Shown here one piece after another: positions 8,753 through 16,617 of a stretch of DNA of 64,000 bases; the stretch's first letter is position 1; every line of letters begins with the position of its first letter. A program made the position numbers and the translations under genes. Location of the stretch: positions 1-64,000 of the forward strand of contig JANQQM010000179.1 of NCBI GenBank assembly GCA_028289365.1. Direction: 5' to 3'. The stretch is from Salaquimonas sp. (GTDB lineage: Bacteria > Pseudomonadota > Alphaproteobacteria > Rhizobiales > Rhizobiaceae). A model generated the notes under the pieces. That model was not told the DNA's origin, made no database searches, and worked only from the letters and a program-made list of their open reading frames with translations.

Positions 8753-9810
8753 GAAACCTCGGTCCCCTCAATCACGGTCCGCAGCAAGTCCTGGCGGCGG
8801 ATTATTCCCACGTCGACTCCATTGTCTTCGACAAAGATCGGATTATCGTCGTCTATGGCCATCTGAATTAGCGTACTCAGCGATTCACTTTCGTTGACGC
8901 GCTGCGCATCCTTTGGAATAGATCGGCCTTCTAACGGCTGCATGACCGCATGGGCGCGCACTACTTTCAATCTTGAGATACCCGCAACAAAGTCCGCGAC
9001 ATAATCGTCTGCCGGATGCATCACGATGTCTTCTGCAGTGCCGATCTGGATGACACGCCCATCGCGCATGATTGCGATACGGTGTCCGATACGGACCGCC
9101 TCATCAAGATCGTGCGTGATGAAAACCGTCGTCTTCTTCAAAATATTGGACAGGCGCAGGAATTCATCCTGCAGTTGTCGCCGGATCAACGGATCAAGCG
9201 CGCTGAATGGTTCGTCCATCAGCAAAACGTCGGGATCTGCTGCCAGTGCACGAGCAAGGCCGACCCGCTGTTGCATTCCGCCTGAAAGTTCATGGGCAAA
9301 CTTGTTTCCCCAAGCCGATAGTTCCACGATCTCAAGCATCTTCGAAGCCCGGGCCATGCGATCATTCTTGTTTACTTTTCTGATCTCCAGCGGCATTGCG
9401 ACATTATCCAGGACAGACCGGTGCGGCATCAGCGCAAAGTTCTGGAACACCATTCCGATTTTCTTGTTGCGAAAGTCCATCAGCTCTTTCGGCGGAAGGC
9501 CCATCACATCGATGCCTTCAATTTCTATGCTGCCAGCCGTCGGTTCCAGGAGCCGATTGAAATGCCGAACAAGCGTTGACTTTCCGCTGCCCGACAGACC
9601 CATGATACAAAAGATCTCGCCGCGGTTTATCTCCAGGCTTACATCTGCAACACCAACAACCGCGTTGAAGCGTTCGAGGACTTCAGCTTTCCCAAGCCCT
9701 TCGTTCCGGATTGCAGCCAAAGCCGCATCAGCCTTCGCGCCGAAAATTTTCCAGACACCGCTGACCTTGATCATGCAGTCTTCTGCTTGCGTGTTGTCCA
9801 TGTCAGACAA
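8749..9810 (-). CDS. tmoV: TMAO/quaternary-amine ABC transporter ATP-binding protein
   Basis: A ProV-like ATPase of 353 residues. It has Walker A GLSGSGKST (about 71-79), the Q-loop in GMVFQNFALMPH, the signature LSGGMQQR, Walker B VLLMDEPFSALD and the switch FITHD. The C-terminal 90 residues resemble the CBS regulatory part of ProV proteins (IPKDAQRVNESESLSTL and DNPIFVEDNGVDVGIIRR). The track start is TTG at 9810 with GGTGG just upstream; ATG at 9801 is an alternative. It works with the permease at 7211 and the binding protein at 9886. Confidence 0.88.
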   Translation of the reverse strand: MSDMDNTQAEDCMIKVSGVWKIFGAKADAALAAIRNEGLGKAEVLERFNAVVGVADVSLEINRGEIFCIMGLSGSGKSTLVRHFNRLLEPTAGSIEIEGIDVMGLPPKELMDFRNKKIGMVFQNFALMPHRSVLDNVAMPLEIRKVNKNDRMARASKMLEIVELSAWGNKFAHELSGGMQQRVGLARALAADPDVLLMDEPFSALDPLIRRQLQDEFLRLSNILKKTTVFITHDLDEAVRIGHRIAIMRDGRVIQIGTAEDIVMHPADDYVADFVAGISRLKVVRAHAVMQPLEGRSIPKDAQRVNESESLSTLIQMAIDDDNPIFVEDNGVDVGIIRRQDLLRTVIEGTEVS

Positions 9811-9845
9811 TTGAACCCACCTGCGGCTCTAGGATGGCGAAATGG

Positions 9846-9875
9846 GACAGCGCCGCCATTACAGGAGGCGCTGTC
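9846..9875 (-). promoter_or_regulatory. Intercistronic hairpin between tmoX and tmoV
   Basis: Nine-base perfect arms GACAGCGCC and GGCGCTGTC are separated by 12 bases, with no U-tract on the minus strand. A stem-loop directly after a binding-protein gene often protects its 3' end and lets it be made in excess over the membrane parts. It could also cause partial termination. Confidence 0.6.
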
Positions 9876-9885
9876 AGGTTATTCA

Positions 9886-10851
9886 TCAAAGGCCAAGCCA
9901 GGCGTCTACACGCTCCGGATTTGCAGCGACCCATTCCTTGGCAACTTCAGCTGGTTCACGACCCTTGCCGGAAATTTCGTAAGCGAAGCTTGAAACGTCA
10001 TCGGCTTCAAGGTTGAAGCGCTCGAAGAACTCGGCAATCGCAGGTGACCGGTCAGCCAGTGATTTCGACCATGCGATCTGTACGTTTTTCAGTGCATCCT
10101 TTGTCGCAACATTGGATTTATCGTACCAGTCCGGATCATCGGAAGGCTGGACCATAACGTATTTTGCCGGATCGAAGGTCGGTTCAGTCAACATCTTGAC
10201 GTCGAACTGATACCATATGGCGTGTGGCTTGTAGCAATAGAATGCGTAACCTTCAGACTTCGCGATCGAGTCCTTTACCCTTGCGGTTTTCACACTCTCT
10301 TCCGCACGGACCGGCTCAATGAAGTCAAGAAGACCGTAGTCACGAACCTTGACTTCATTGACGTTTGCGGACGCCCAACCAGGAGCACCAATCCACATTT
10401 CACCTTTGCCGTTGCCGTCGCTGTCCATCTTTTCTGCGACATCCGGACGACCCAGATCGGCAATATCCGTAATGTTGTTTGCTTCACCAAAGTCTTTTGA
10501 AACACAGAAGCCCTGGTTGCCTTCGTATGGATTACTGGAAAGCTGAACAGTACCGGCACCGTCTACGTATTTCTTGGTGAAACTCTCTTGGTTAGGCAGC
10601 CAGACATCCGGATGAACATCGATGTCACCCTTGCCCTGATCCATCGCCTGGAAGATTGTCGCATTGTTGCCAGGCACCATACCGGCTTCACCACCGATGC
10701 GGCTCTCAACAACCTCCTTCAACAGGTGAGCAATTGCTTGTGCACCAGTCCAGGAAGGAACTCCGATGTTCACCTTTTCAGCTGCAGATGCAACGCCAGC
10801 CACCATGCTCAAGGCTGTTGTGAGCGTCAGCACTTTCAACGTGTTTTTCAT
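9886..10851 (-). CDS. tmoX: TMAO/quaternary-amine ABC transporter periplasmic binding protein
   Basis: A 321-residue OpuAC/ProX-type binding protein with a signal peptide cleaved around VASAAEK and a good ribosome site (AAAGGA). Trp residues in PSWTGAQ, DVWLPNQ and APGWASA, with IWYQ and DWYDK further on, could form the aromatic cage used for quaternary amines. A DSDGNGKGE loop at 143-151 resembles a calcium-binding loop. It delivers substrate to the permease and ATPase encoded downstream. TMAO specificity is inferred from tdm in the same operon; glycine betaine is the alternative. Confidence 0.85.
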   Translation of the reverse strand: MKNTLKVLTLTTALSMVAGVASAAEKVNIGVPSWTGAQAIAHLLKEVVESRIGGEAGMVPGNNATIFQAMDQGKGDIDVHPDVWLPNQESFTKKYVDGAGTVQLSSNPYEGNQGFCVSKDFGEANNITDIADLGRPDVAEKMDSDGNGKGEMWIGAPGWASANVNEVKVRDYGLLDFIEPVRAEESVKTARVKDSIAKSEGYAFYCYKPHAIWYQFDVKMLTEPTFDPAKYVMVQPSDDPDWYDKSNVATKDALKNVQIAWSKSLADRSPAIAEFFERFNLEADDVSSFAYEISGKGREPAEVAKEWVAANPERVDAWLGL

Positions 10852-10882
10852 GATATTTTCCTTTCAATCATCAAGAATGACA

Positions 10883-11926
10883 TCACTTTTGATCAGTTTG
10901 GATGATATCCTCGTAAGCGAACAAAGCCGCCGACCCCCCTGTGTGGAGGAAAAGGACATTATCGGTTGGTTTGAAAAATCCATGCCTTACCAGGCCGATG
11001 AGACCGGCCATGCCTTTCGCCGAGTAGACCGGATCAAGCAGAATTCCCTCGTAAAGCGCAGTGGTCGAAATCGCTTCCAAGGTTGATGGAGCGGGAATCC
11101 CGTATCCCTCGCCGACATATCCATCGTCGACGTGTATCTCGCTGGCTGCGATTGACGACTGTCCCAAGTTCTCGAGTGTAGAATTTACCAGCTTGTGGAC
11201 GGCCTCGACCTGACGTTCTCGTGGTTGCCGGACACTAATACCCATTACAGGCAGCTTGCGTCCTGAAGCTTCAAAACCGGCCACAAGTCCTGCCTGGGTG
11301 CCGGTACTGCCGGTTCCCATTACGAGCCAGTCAAATGTCAGTCCGATTGACCGTTCTTGTTCGGCAATTTCCAATGCACACGACACATAGCCCAAGGCAC
11401 CTGTTGGATTTGAGCCTCCACCCGGGATGAAATAGGGTCGATGACCTTCCGATTTTAGTCGTGCCACAACCGCCTCTGCCTCTGCATTCATGTCGAGGCC
11501 CGGGGGACGAAACTCAATTGTTGCACCAAAGATCTTGTCGAGGAACACATTGCCGGTTTCCTCGTAGGCTTCGCCCTGGCCGGGAACTCGCCGTTCAAGT
11601 AGAGCATGGCATTTCATGCCTACCTTGCATGCAGCCGCAGCAGTCTGGCGTACATGGTTCGATTGAACTGCGCCTTGGGTAACAAGAATATCGGCTTGTT
11701 GTTCGATTGCCTCACCAACCAGGAATTCCAGCTTTCGGGTCTTGTTGCCGCCGGTCGCAAGGCCCGTACAATCATCTCGCTTTATAAATAGGCTGGGACC
11801 TCCCAACTCCGCTGACAATCGGGGCATTTGCTCGATAGGGGTCGGCTGGTGGCAAAGTGAGACTTTTGAAAAGCCCGAAAGATCAAGGACTGATTTTGAT
11901 TGAACAACGTTTGAGGCAACGCTCAT
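10883..11926 (-). CDS. PLP-dependent D-cysteine desulfhydrase / L-cysteate sulfo-lyase (CuyA)-like
   Basis: A fold-type II PLP enzyme of the ACC deaminase/D-cysteine desulfhydrase family. It shows KRDDCTGLATGGNKTRKLEF with the Schiff-base Lys in GNKTRK, the Ser/Asn contact in QSNHVRQTAAAA, GTGSTGTQAGLVAG for phosphate binding and LDPVYSAKGMAGLI near the end. Family members split D-cysteine, L-cysteate or ACC; the sequence alone does not decide. The frame also allows GTG at 11941; I chose ATG at 11926. It heads the tmo-tdm operon, 31 bases before tmoX, and its link to TMAO use is not explained by known pathways. Confidence 0.82.
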   Translation of the reverse strand: MSVASNVVQSKSVLDLSGFSKVSLCHQPTPIEQMPRLSAELGGPSLFIKRDDCTGLATGGNKTRKLEFLVGEAIEQQADILVTQGAVQSNHVRQTAAAACKVGMKCHALLERRVPGQGEAYEETGNVFLDKIFGATIEFRPPGLDMNAEAEAVVARLKSEGHRPYFIPGGGSNPTGALGYVSCALEIAEQERSIGLTFDWLVMGTGSTGTQAGLVAGFEASGRKLPVMGISVRQPRERQVEAVHKLVNSTLENLGQSSIAASEIHVDDGYVGEGYGIPAPSTLEAISTTALYEGILLDPVYSAKGMAGLIGLVRHGFFKPTDNVLFLHTGGSAALFAYEDIIQTDQK

Positions 11927-12002
11927 GAACTTGACTACCACTCTTGGAGTTTCGACCCTCGGATTTTGATTTTGAGCCTACGGCTTCATGGCGCTTGCAT
12001 CC

Positions 12003-12024
12003 AATGTTATGTTTTTCTAACATT
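12003..12024. promoter_or_regulatory. Inverted repeat upstream of the LysR gene (operator candidate 1)
   Basis: Perfect 7-base arms AATGTTA and TAACATT with an 8-base spacer lie in the divergent gap between the LysR gene and the CuyA-like operon. It shares two bases with the second palindrome. This is the expected place for a LysR-type site. Confidence 0.55.
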
Positions 12025-12041
12025 ATGCAAAAACTGCATAA
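12023..12041. promoter_or_regulatory. Inverted repeat upstream of the LysR gene (operator candidate 2)
   Basis: Perfect 7-base arms TTATGCA and TGCATAA flank a 5-base spacer, ending 10 bases before the LysR start codon. This fits LysR autoregulation with joint control of the divergent operon. Confidence 0.55.
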
Positions 12042-12051
12042 GTAGCATCAT

Positions 12052-12972
12052 ATGGATTTGTCTTGGTTTAGAGATCTGGAGCAATTGTCAAAGACCGGGA
12101 ATTTCTCCCAGGCTGCAAAGGTGCGCAATATCAGCCAGCCTGCGTTTAGCAGACGCATAAAAGCGCTGGAGGCTTGGGTTGGAACCAATTTGGTGGAGCG
12201 AGGGCGTCATCCCGTCAATCTGACGTCTGCAGGTAAGCAGATGCTTGAAGCCAGTCGTCAGGCCTTGGAGCGTCTCGAATATGAGCGCGCCCAGATCATC
12301 GAGGCCCAGACATTGCCAGACAAATATGTCGTCACATTTGGGGCGCAACACTCCATCGGCTGGCGGTTTTTCCCGGCATGGTTACAGGCATTTGAAAATG
12401 TATATGGCGCGATGATCTCGAGGCTTCGTGCGGAAGATCTACAGATTTGCATCGCTGCGCTGGAGAACCGGGAAATTGATTTCGCGATTGCGTTTGAAAG
12501 TGCCTATGGCCGGAGTATCGCAGAAGATTCCAGTCTTGAATCCATAAAAATTGGCACAGATTCTTTGGTGCCGGTATGCAAGCCCGGCGCTAGAGGGGAG
12601 CCTCTCTTTCTTTTTGATGCCGAATCCGGTCCGCGAATTCCATGGCTTCGATTTGGGGAAAGTGCCCCGATCACCCGACATATTGATCCGCTATTGGACA
12701 ATGCCAAGATCAGAAGCCGACTATCGGTTGTTTACGAAAACTCCATGGCAGGTGCCTTACGTATACGAGCACGCGATGGTGACGGTGTTGCTTGGCTGCC
12801 CTACAGTCTGGTCGCACCAGATCTAGATTCCGGTATGCTGGTAATAACGGGAAAAGAGCACTGGAAAATTGATCTGGAAATCAGATTACTCAGGAACCGC
12901 GAACATACAAATATCGTTACACGCCGAATTTGGGCGTTTCTCGCAACCCGACAGCAAATCCCGCTAATTTAA
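12052..12972 (+). CDS. LysR-family transcriptional regulator
   Basis: A 306-residue LysR protein of typical size. The N-terminal winged helix-turn-helix is clear (FSQAAKVRNISQPAFSRRIK, then RHPVNLTSAGKQML). The C-terminal co-inducer domain (about 95-300) is well conserved in length. It is transcribed away from the CuyA-like/tmo/tdm operon, so it is the likely regulator of that operon, with palindromes in the shared promoter gap. The inducer is unknown; TMAO or a breakdown product is a reasonable guess. Confidence 0.9.
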   Translation: MDLSWFRDLEQLSKTGNFSQAAKVRNISQPAFSRRIKALEAWVGTNLVERGRHPVNLTSAGKQMLEASRQALERLEYERAQIIEAQTLPDKYVVTFGAQHSIGWRFFPAWLQAFENVYGAMISRLRAEDLQICIAALENREIDFAIAFESAYGRSIAEDSSLESIKIGTDSLVPVCKPGARGEPLFLFDAESGPRIPWLRFGESAPITRHIDPLLDNAKIRSRLSVVYENSMAGALRIRARDGDGVAWLPYSLVAPDLDSGMLVITGKEHWKIDLEIRLLRNREHTNIVTRRIWAFLATRQQIPLI

Positions 12973-13257
12973 TAGTTTGGCTGACGCACACTGAACAATT
13001 TGAACCAGCAAACGTTGTCGATTCGTCTGCTGTGCTGACCTTGGTGAAATCGAACCAATGACTGATTTGGGCCAAAAACTACCGTCAAATCGGATTTTGG
13101 TGAATGTCTGAAACAGACCCCAAAGTAGACAATGTTTGCGGCAGCGAATTATGACTGCAAATGGCCCAAAGCAGACTTTCGGCCAGTTTCTGGGATTTGT
13201 TGTCCCATCCCTAAAGTTCCAGGTCACAAGCCGTGACAATTGGATAATCCGGAAATT
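12973..13257. other. Intergenic DNA, possibly a decayed dispersed repeat
   Basis: No gene seen. Around 13085-13215 are pieces such as AAAGCAGACTTTCGGCCAGT and ACAGACCCCAAAGTAGACA. They look like worn relatives of the AGCGGACA palindrome found at 28194. The resemblance is visual only. Confidence 0.3.
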
Positions 13258-13977
13258 CTATGCAAGGCCTTTCAGGAGATAACCAATAATGAAGGCGCAC
13301 CCTGCTGCAGACATTCCTATCACAAATGTCTCCAGGCCAGACCACCACCAGGCTGCCATGGACCATTTGGCTTTGATTGCTCCGATGAGGAAAAATACAA
13401 GACCCGTCAACGCAATCGCCCAGATGAATGGAGAAGACAGATTTAGCACGAACGGAATGAGCGGCACTGCACCACAAACGATAAATGAAGCAAATGTCGA
13501 TAATCCAGAAAGCCACGGAGACCGCAAATTGGGCGAAAGCCCATATTCCTCGACCAGCATGGTTTCGATCCACACTTTTGGGTTCGAAGAGATAGACTTT
13601 ACCGCTTCCGCCAGCGCCTCGCCTTCCAATCCTTTAGATTTCAGGATTTGGTTTAGTTCTTCCAATTCACCGTCCGGGGATTCTCGAATGTGTTTTTTTT
13701 CGATCTCTTGCAGACGCGCCCGGTCGTCGATCTCGGTCTTTGTTCCGCTATAATTGCTTGCGGCCATGGAAAAGCCATCTGCAAGAAGATTTGCAAGGCC
13801 AAGAATCAGGATTATTCCGCTGGCTAACTGAGCGCCAACGACACCGGCTACAATCGCAAACGTTGTTACCGCGCCGTCGATACCACCATAGACCCAATCA
13901 CGAAGGTAATTTGGTTTTGTTCCGGCCGCCAGCCGGCTCGCTATATCTGCTGCCTCATGACTGTGCTCAAGTTTCAT
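13258..13977 (-). CDS. VIT1/CCC1-family iron or manganese transporter
   Basis: A 239-residue membrane protein with the family's first motif (YGGIDGAVTTFAIVAG), the second helix NLLADGFSMAASNYSGTKTE and an acidic cytoplasmic loop (RLQEIEKKHIRESPDGELEE) thought to bind metal. Three hydrophobic helices follow. It lacks the N-terminal ferritin-like domain of rhizobial MbfA, so it is the plain VIT/CCC1 type. It probably exports Fe(II) or Mn(II) from the cytoplasm. It follows the cytochrome c gene by 17 bases and is likely expressed from the FNR-type box before that gene. Confidence 0.87.
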   Translation of the reverse strand: MKLEHSHEAADIASRLAAGTKPNYLRDWVYGGIDGAVTTFAIVAGVVGAQLASGIILILGLANLLADGFSMAASNYSGTKTEIDDRARLQEIEKKHIRESPDGELEELNQILKSKGLEGEALAEAVKSISSNPKVWIETMLVEEYGLSPNLRSPWLSGLSTFASFIVCGAVPLIPFVLNLSSPFIWAIALTGLVFFLIGAIKAKWSMAAWWWSGLETFVIGMSAAGCAFIIGYLLKGLA

Positions 13978-13994
13978 GGTGAGCCACTACGTGA

Positions 13995-14420
13995 TCATTC
14001 CGTCTGTAGCGTTTCAATGTAGTAAATTACGGAAAGCATCTTACCCAACGCTATGAACGATTCCTCTTCATCGACATTAGGGTCATCCAACACTTCAACT
14101 CTGAAATAATCACCCCAAACAGGCATTGCAGTGCGCCCATGGCCTTTTACTTCTTTGGTTGCTTTGAGTGTCTGATAAATGCGCTCAAATGGAAATTCGC
14201 CACCATTTTCCTTTGAAAGTTGGGAAAGCGCCTTTGGTCTTACCTTGAACAAATCGGCGATATCGCCGTCACCATTTCCTGTTATCCCATGACAGACCGC
14301 GCAGTTTCCCTCAAAAATTTCTTGCCCGGCCTTCAGTTCATCATCGAGCGCATATCCGTGATCGGGAATCCCTCCGATAGCCAAGCCCACTAATACGATA
14401 GCGATATTTTTGGCGGTCAT
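13995..14420 (-). CDS. Periplasmic c-type cytochrome
   Basis: A small monohaem cytochrome c with a signal peptide (start MTAKNIAIVLVG, cleavage near HGYA) and one CAVCHG site (Cys40, Cys43, His44). The Met in TAMPVWGDYF is the likely axial ligand. The open frame runs to 14498, but ATG at 14420 has AAGGAG at good spacing and makes a proper signal peptide, so I chose it. It probably carries electrons to a terminal oxidase or reductase. An FNR/FixK box 65 bases upstream suggests use under low oxygen. Confidence 0.87.
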   Translation of the reverse strand: MTAKNIAIVLVGLAIGGIPDHGYALDDELKAGQEIFEGNCAVCHGITGNGDGDIADLFKVRPKALSQLSKENGGEFPFERIYQTLKATKEVKGHGRTAMPVWGDYFRVEVLDDPNVDEEESFIALGKMLSVIYYIETLQTE

Positions 14421-14484
14421 TTTTGCTCCTTTCGAAACAGAGCCTAAAGGAACCTGATTATATGAAGACGGAAAGTTTATTGCA

Positions 14485-14498
14485 TTGATGTGCGTCAA
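14485..14498. promoter_or_regulatory. FNR/FixK-type box before the cytochrome c-VIT operon
   Basis: TTGATGTGCGTCAA matches the TTGAY-N4-RTCAA consensus of FNR/FixK/DNR regulators. It ends 65 bases before the cytochrome start codon at 14420, suited to class II activation. Confidence 0.7.
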
Positions 14499-14570
14499 GC
14501 TCGTTTAGACATGAGCCGTCCGTAATCATGTTGACGACTGCCAGGTATCAGGAAATTCGGGCATCATCTC

Positions 14571-15707
14571 CTAATTTGATGAATGTGGATTACTAAAGAT
14601 TTGAAGATGTCCAATATTTTTAGCGTCAGTAATCGAGTGGGTTTTATATCTTTGTTTTGCAGGCGTATTAAGTTGGTCATAGAATTGTTCGCTGAGTCGT
14701 ATATCCCCCATCAATACCGACCCGTCGACTACATCCGTTGCGCGAGCTTCTTCCAGCCTTGCTGCCTTGTTTACGTCAGGCCCGATTATTGTGAACTGAT
14801 GGCGTGTCGCTGAACCAAAATCGCCGCTAAGTACATTTCCAATATGCAAACCAATCCGTAGCCGAAGGGCTTCATCGCCGATCTTGATTTGGGAGATTTC
14901 CGCGATGGCTTCTTCGGCTGCCCGTAGAGCTTTGAGGCAAATTTGATCTGTATCTTGAGAATTTCCAACAATCCAGAAAGCCATCAAACCATCACCAATG
15001 AACTTATCGATATGGCCGCCATGGTTCGCGATGGGTGTTGATTGGGCATTAAAGAATCTCTGGATGATATCGGCAATGCGCTCAGGAGCCATGCCAAGCG
15101 TGCGTTGACTAAAATCAACGACATCGGAGAACCAGATAACCGCATTCTCTACACGGTAATCGGTGAGGCGATCACTACCAGACTGCATCCGACGTCCAAG
15201 AGCGTACTCATTGGTATAGGCTCGAAGAATACGGGTATCATCTTCAAGCTGCCGATTAAGCGAAGCCACCTTGTAACTCGCGTTCTTTAGTTTGAGGGAA
15301 ATTATGCGCGCAATGTTGCGCCACAAGACATCGCATTGTGGATGCGCTTCCAGCTTGGATTTTTCTATGATTAAAACTTCGATGGTGTTTTCATTGGCAA
15401 CAAGGTCAAACAAGCGTCGGTAACCGTTTCCCAATAGATTTTGCTCACCAACAATTTCATGGCGACGCCTGACAAAAAGGGTTCGATCATGGTCTCTTAT
15501 CGAAACTGAGCCGTTTACGATAATCCAGAGGCATTCTGCAACATCACCATGGCGGCAGAGATAGTCACCTTCCGTGTATCGAAACGGCCTTGGCTCCAGC
15601 AGTTCAATGTCGCTGACATCATCGACTAAACCGCTGGCCAAAATCGCATCGACATAGTCAGCATCCAGTGCCTGATCAGTTCTATTTTTCTGGCTGACAA
15701 CTTTCAC
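14571..15707 (-). CDS. Class III adenylate/guanylate cyclase with N-terminal cyclic-nucleotide-binding domain
   Basis: Residues about 25-145 form a cNMP-binding (CRP-like) domain (YTEGDYLCRHGDVAECLWII, IVGEQNLLGN). Residues about 185-350 are a class III cyclase with metal Asp residues in WFSDVVDFS and FIGDGLMAFW, and the transition-state Asn/Arg in NKAARLEE. It may be controlled by its own product or by another ligand of the CRP fold. It starts 11 bases after the pentapeptide-repeat gene and is co-transcribed with it, probably from the box at 16507. Confidence 0.88.
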   Translation of the reverse strand: MKVVSQKNRTDQALDADYVDAILASGLVDDVSDIELLEPRPFRYTEGDYLCRHGDVAECLWIIVNGSVSIRDHDRTLFVRRRHEIVGEQNLLGNGYRRLFDLVANENTIEVLIIEKSKLEAHPQCDVLWRNIARIISLKLKNASYKVASLNRQLEDDTRILRAYTNEYALGRRMQSGSDRLTDYRVENAVIWFSDVVDFSQRTLGMAPERIADIIQRFFNAQSTPIANHGGHIDKFIGDGLMAFWIVGNSQDTDQICLKALRAAEEAIAEISQIKIGDEALRLRIGLHIGNVLSGDFGSATRHQFTIIGPDVNKAARLEEARATDVVDGSVLMGDIRLSEQFYDQLNTPAKQRYKTHSITDAKNIGHLQIFSNPHSSN

Positions 15708-15718
15708 ATCAATTGCCT

Positions 15719-16426
15719 TCAGCTGTCCTCACACGGCCAGTTGGGGCTTGGCGACAGGCTCTCGGGTAGTTTTGTTGAGTCATCACCGCAACTCATGTCA
15801 ATCTGCCATTGGGCCAGGCCGGTAGCATCGGATAAATCGACGCCCTCAATCCTGGTTAGAAACAATCTGGCGTTGGTAAAGTCGATTGGGCCCGTAAAAG
15901 TAGTTTCACGCAGATCAGTTCGTGCCAGGTTGGCAAGCGTGAACACAATTCCAGAAATTTGGGCACCAGTGAAATTCACCCGACCGAGCTCAGCCTTTGA
16001 AAAATTGGTATTGGTCAAGTTCGCGTTGGAAAAATCAGCACGCTGCATTTCTGATTTTGTGAAGTTGGCATTTTCTAGATCTGCACCGACAAACGAACTC
16101 CGGAAGCCATGGACCTTCTCAAAATTTGAACCCTGGGCTTTTGCGTTATCGAACGTAGTCCGGACTAGTGTTGATTTCGTTAGATCGGCGACATTCAAAA
16201 TTGCTTCGCGTAGATCAGTAGAGGTAAAATCGGTTCGACCTAGATTTGCATTGCTTAGATCAGAGCCCTCCAAGATGATGTTTCGCTTGCGGCAATCTTG
16301 CCAATCGATATACGGAGCGGGTTGAGCCCGGCAATCTGTTGCGAGTGCCGATGTTGCCTCAGATTCAATAATTAGAAACATCAATGCCATCATAGAAGTC
16401 ACTGCTAAGCGAGCGTATTTTGCCAT
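15719..16426 (-). CDS. Secreted pentapeptide-repeat protein
   Basis: A 235-residue protein with a signal peptide (MAKYARLAVTSMMALMFLII, cleavage near SALA) and a long run of A(D/N)Lxx pentapeptides (SDLSNANLGRTDF, ADLENANFTKSEM, NANLTNTNFSKAEL) that should form a right-handed quadrilateral beta-helix. Four Cys, two near each end, may make disulfides in the periplasm. ATG at 16426 has GGAGG upstream. No function can be assigned. It shares an operon with the cNMP-domain cyclase. Confidence 0.85.
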   Translation of the reverse strand: MAKYARLAVTSMMALMFLIIESEATSALATDCRAQPAPYIDWQDCRKRNIILEGSDLSNANLGRTDFTSTDLREAILNVADLTKSTLVRTTFDNAKAQGSNFEKVHGFRSSFVGADLENANFTKSEMQRADFSNANLTNTNFSKAELGRVNFTGAQISGIVFTLANLARTDLRETTFTGPIDFTNARLFLTRIEGVDLSDATGLAQWQIDMSCGDDSTKLPESLSPSPNWPCEDS

Positions 16427-16506
16427 GGCTGCGCCTCCAGTTTTGAACCAAGTATTTATGTGTCACCTATGATCCGCTTTCTTAAAGCAATCCGGCCGAT
16501 GGGTCG

Positions 16507-16520
16507 TTGACCTTGGTCAA
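16507..16520. promoter_or_regulatory. FNR/FixK-type box before the pentapeptide-cyclase operon
   Basis: TTGACCTTGGTCAA is a perfect TTGAC-N4-GTCAA palindrome, 80 bases before the ATG at 16426. It lies between that gene and the stop of the upstream APH-ATPase gene. Confidence 0.7.
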
Positions 16521-16617
16521 TGCCTTACGTCTGTAAAGAGCGGCTCTTGAGCAGAATACTGGCTGGTCATAGTTTGTCGGGGTCCAAGTAATGGTATCTG
16601 TATTATGATTGGTACCT

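Noticed and set aside
9026-9814. 262-residue plus-strand frame
   Set aside because: It is the shadow of the transporter ATPase gene on the minus strand, which has all ABC motifs.
10883-11926. ACC deaminase assignment for the PLP enzyme
   Set aside because: The fold is shared, but the sequence is closer to the D-cysteine desulfhydrase/CuyA style; a firm choice needs a tree.
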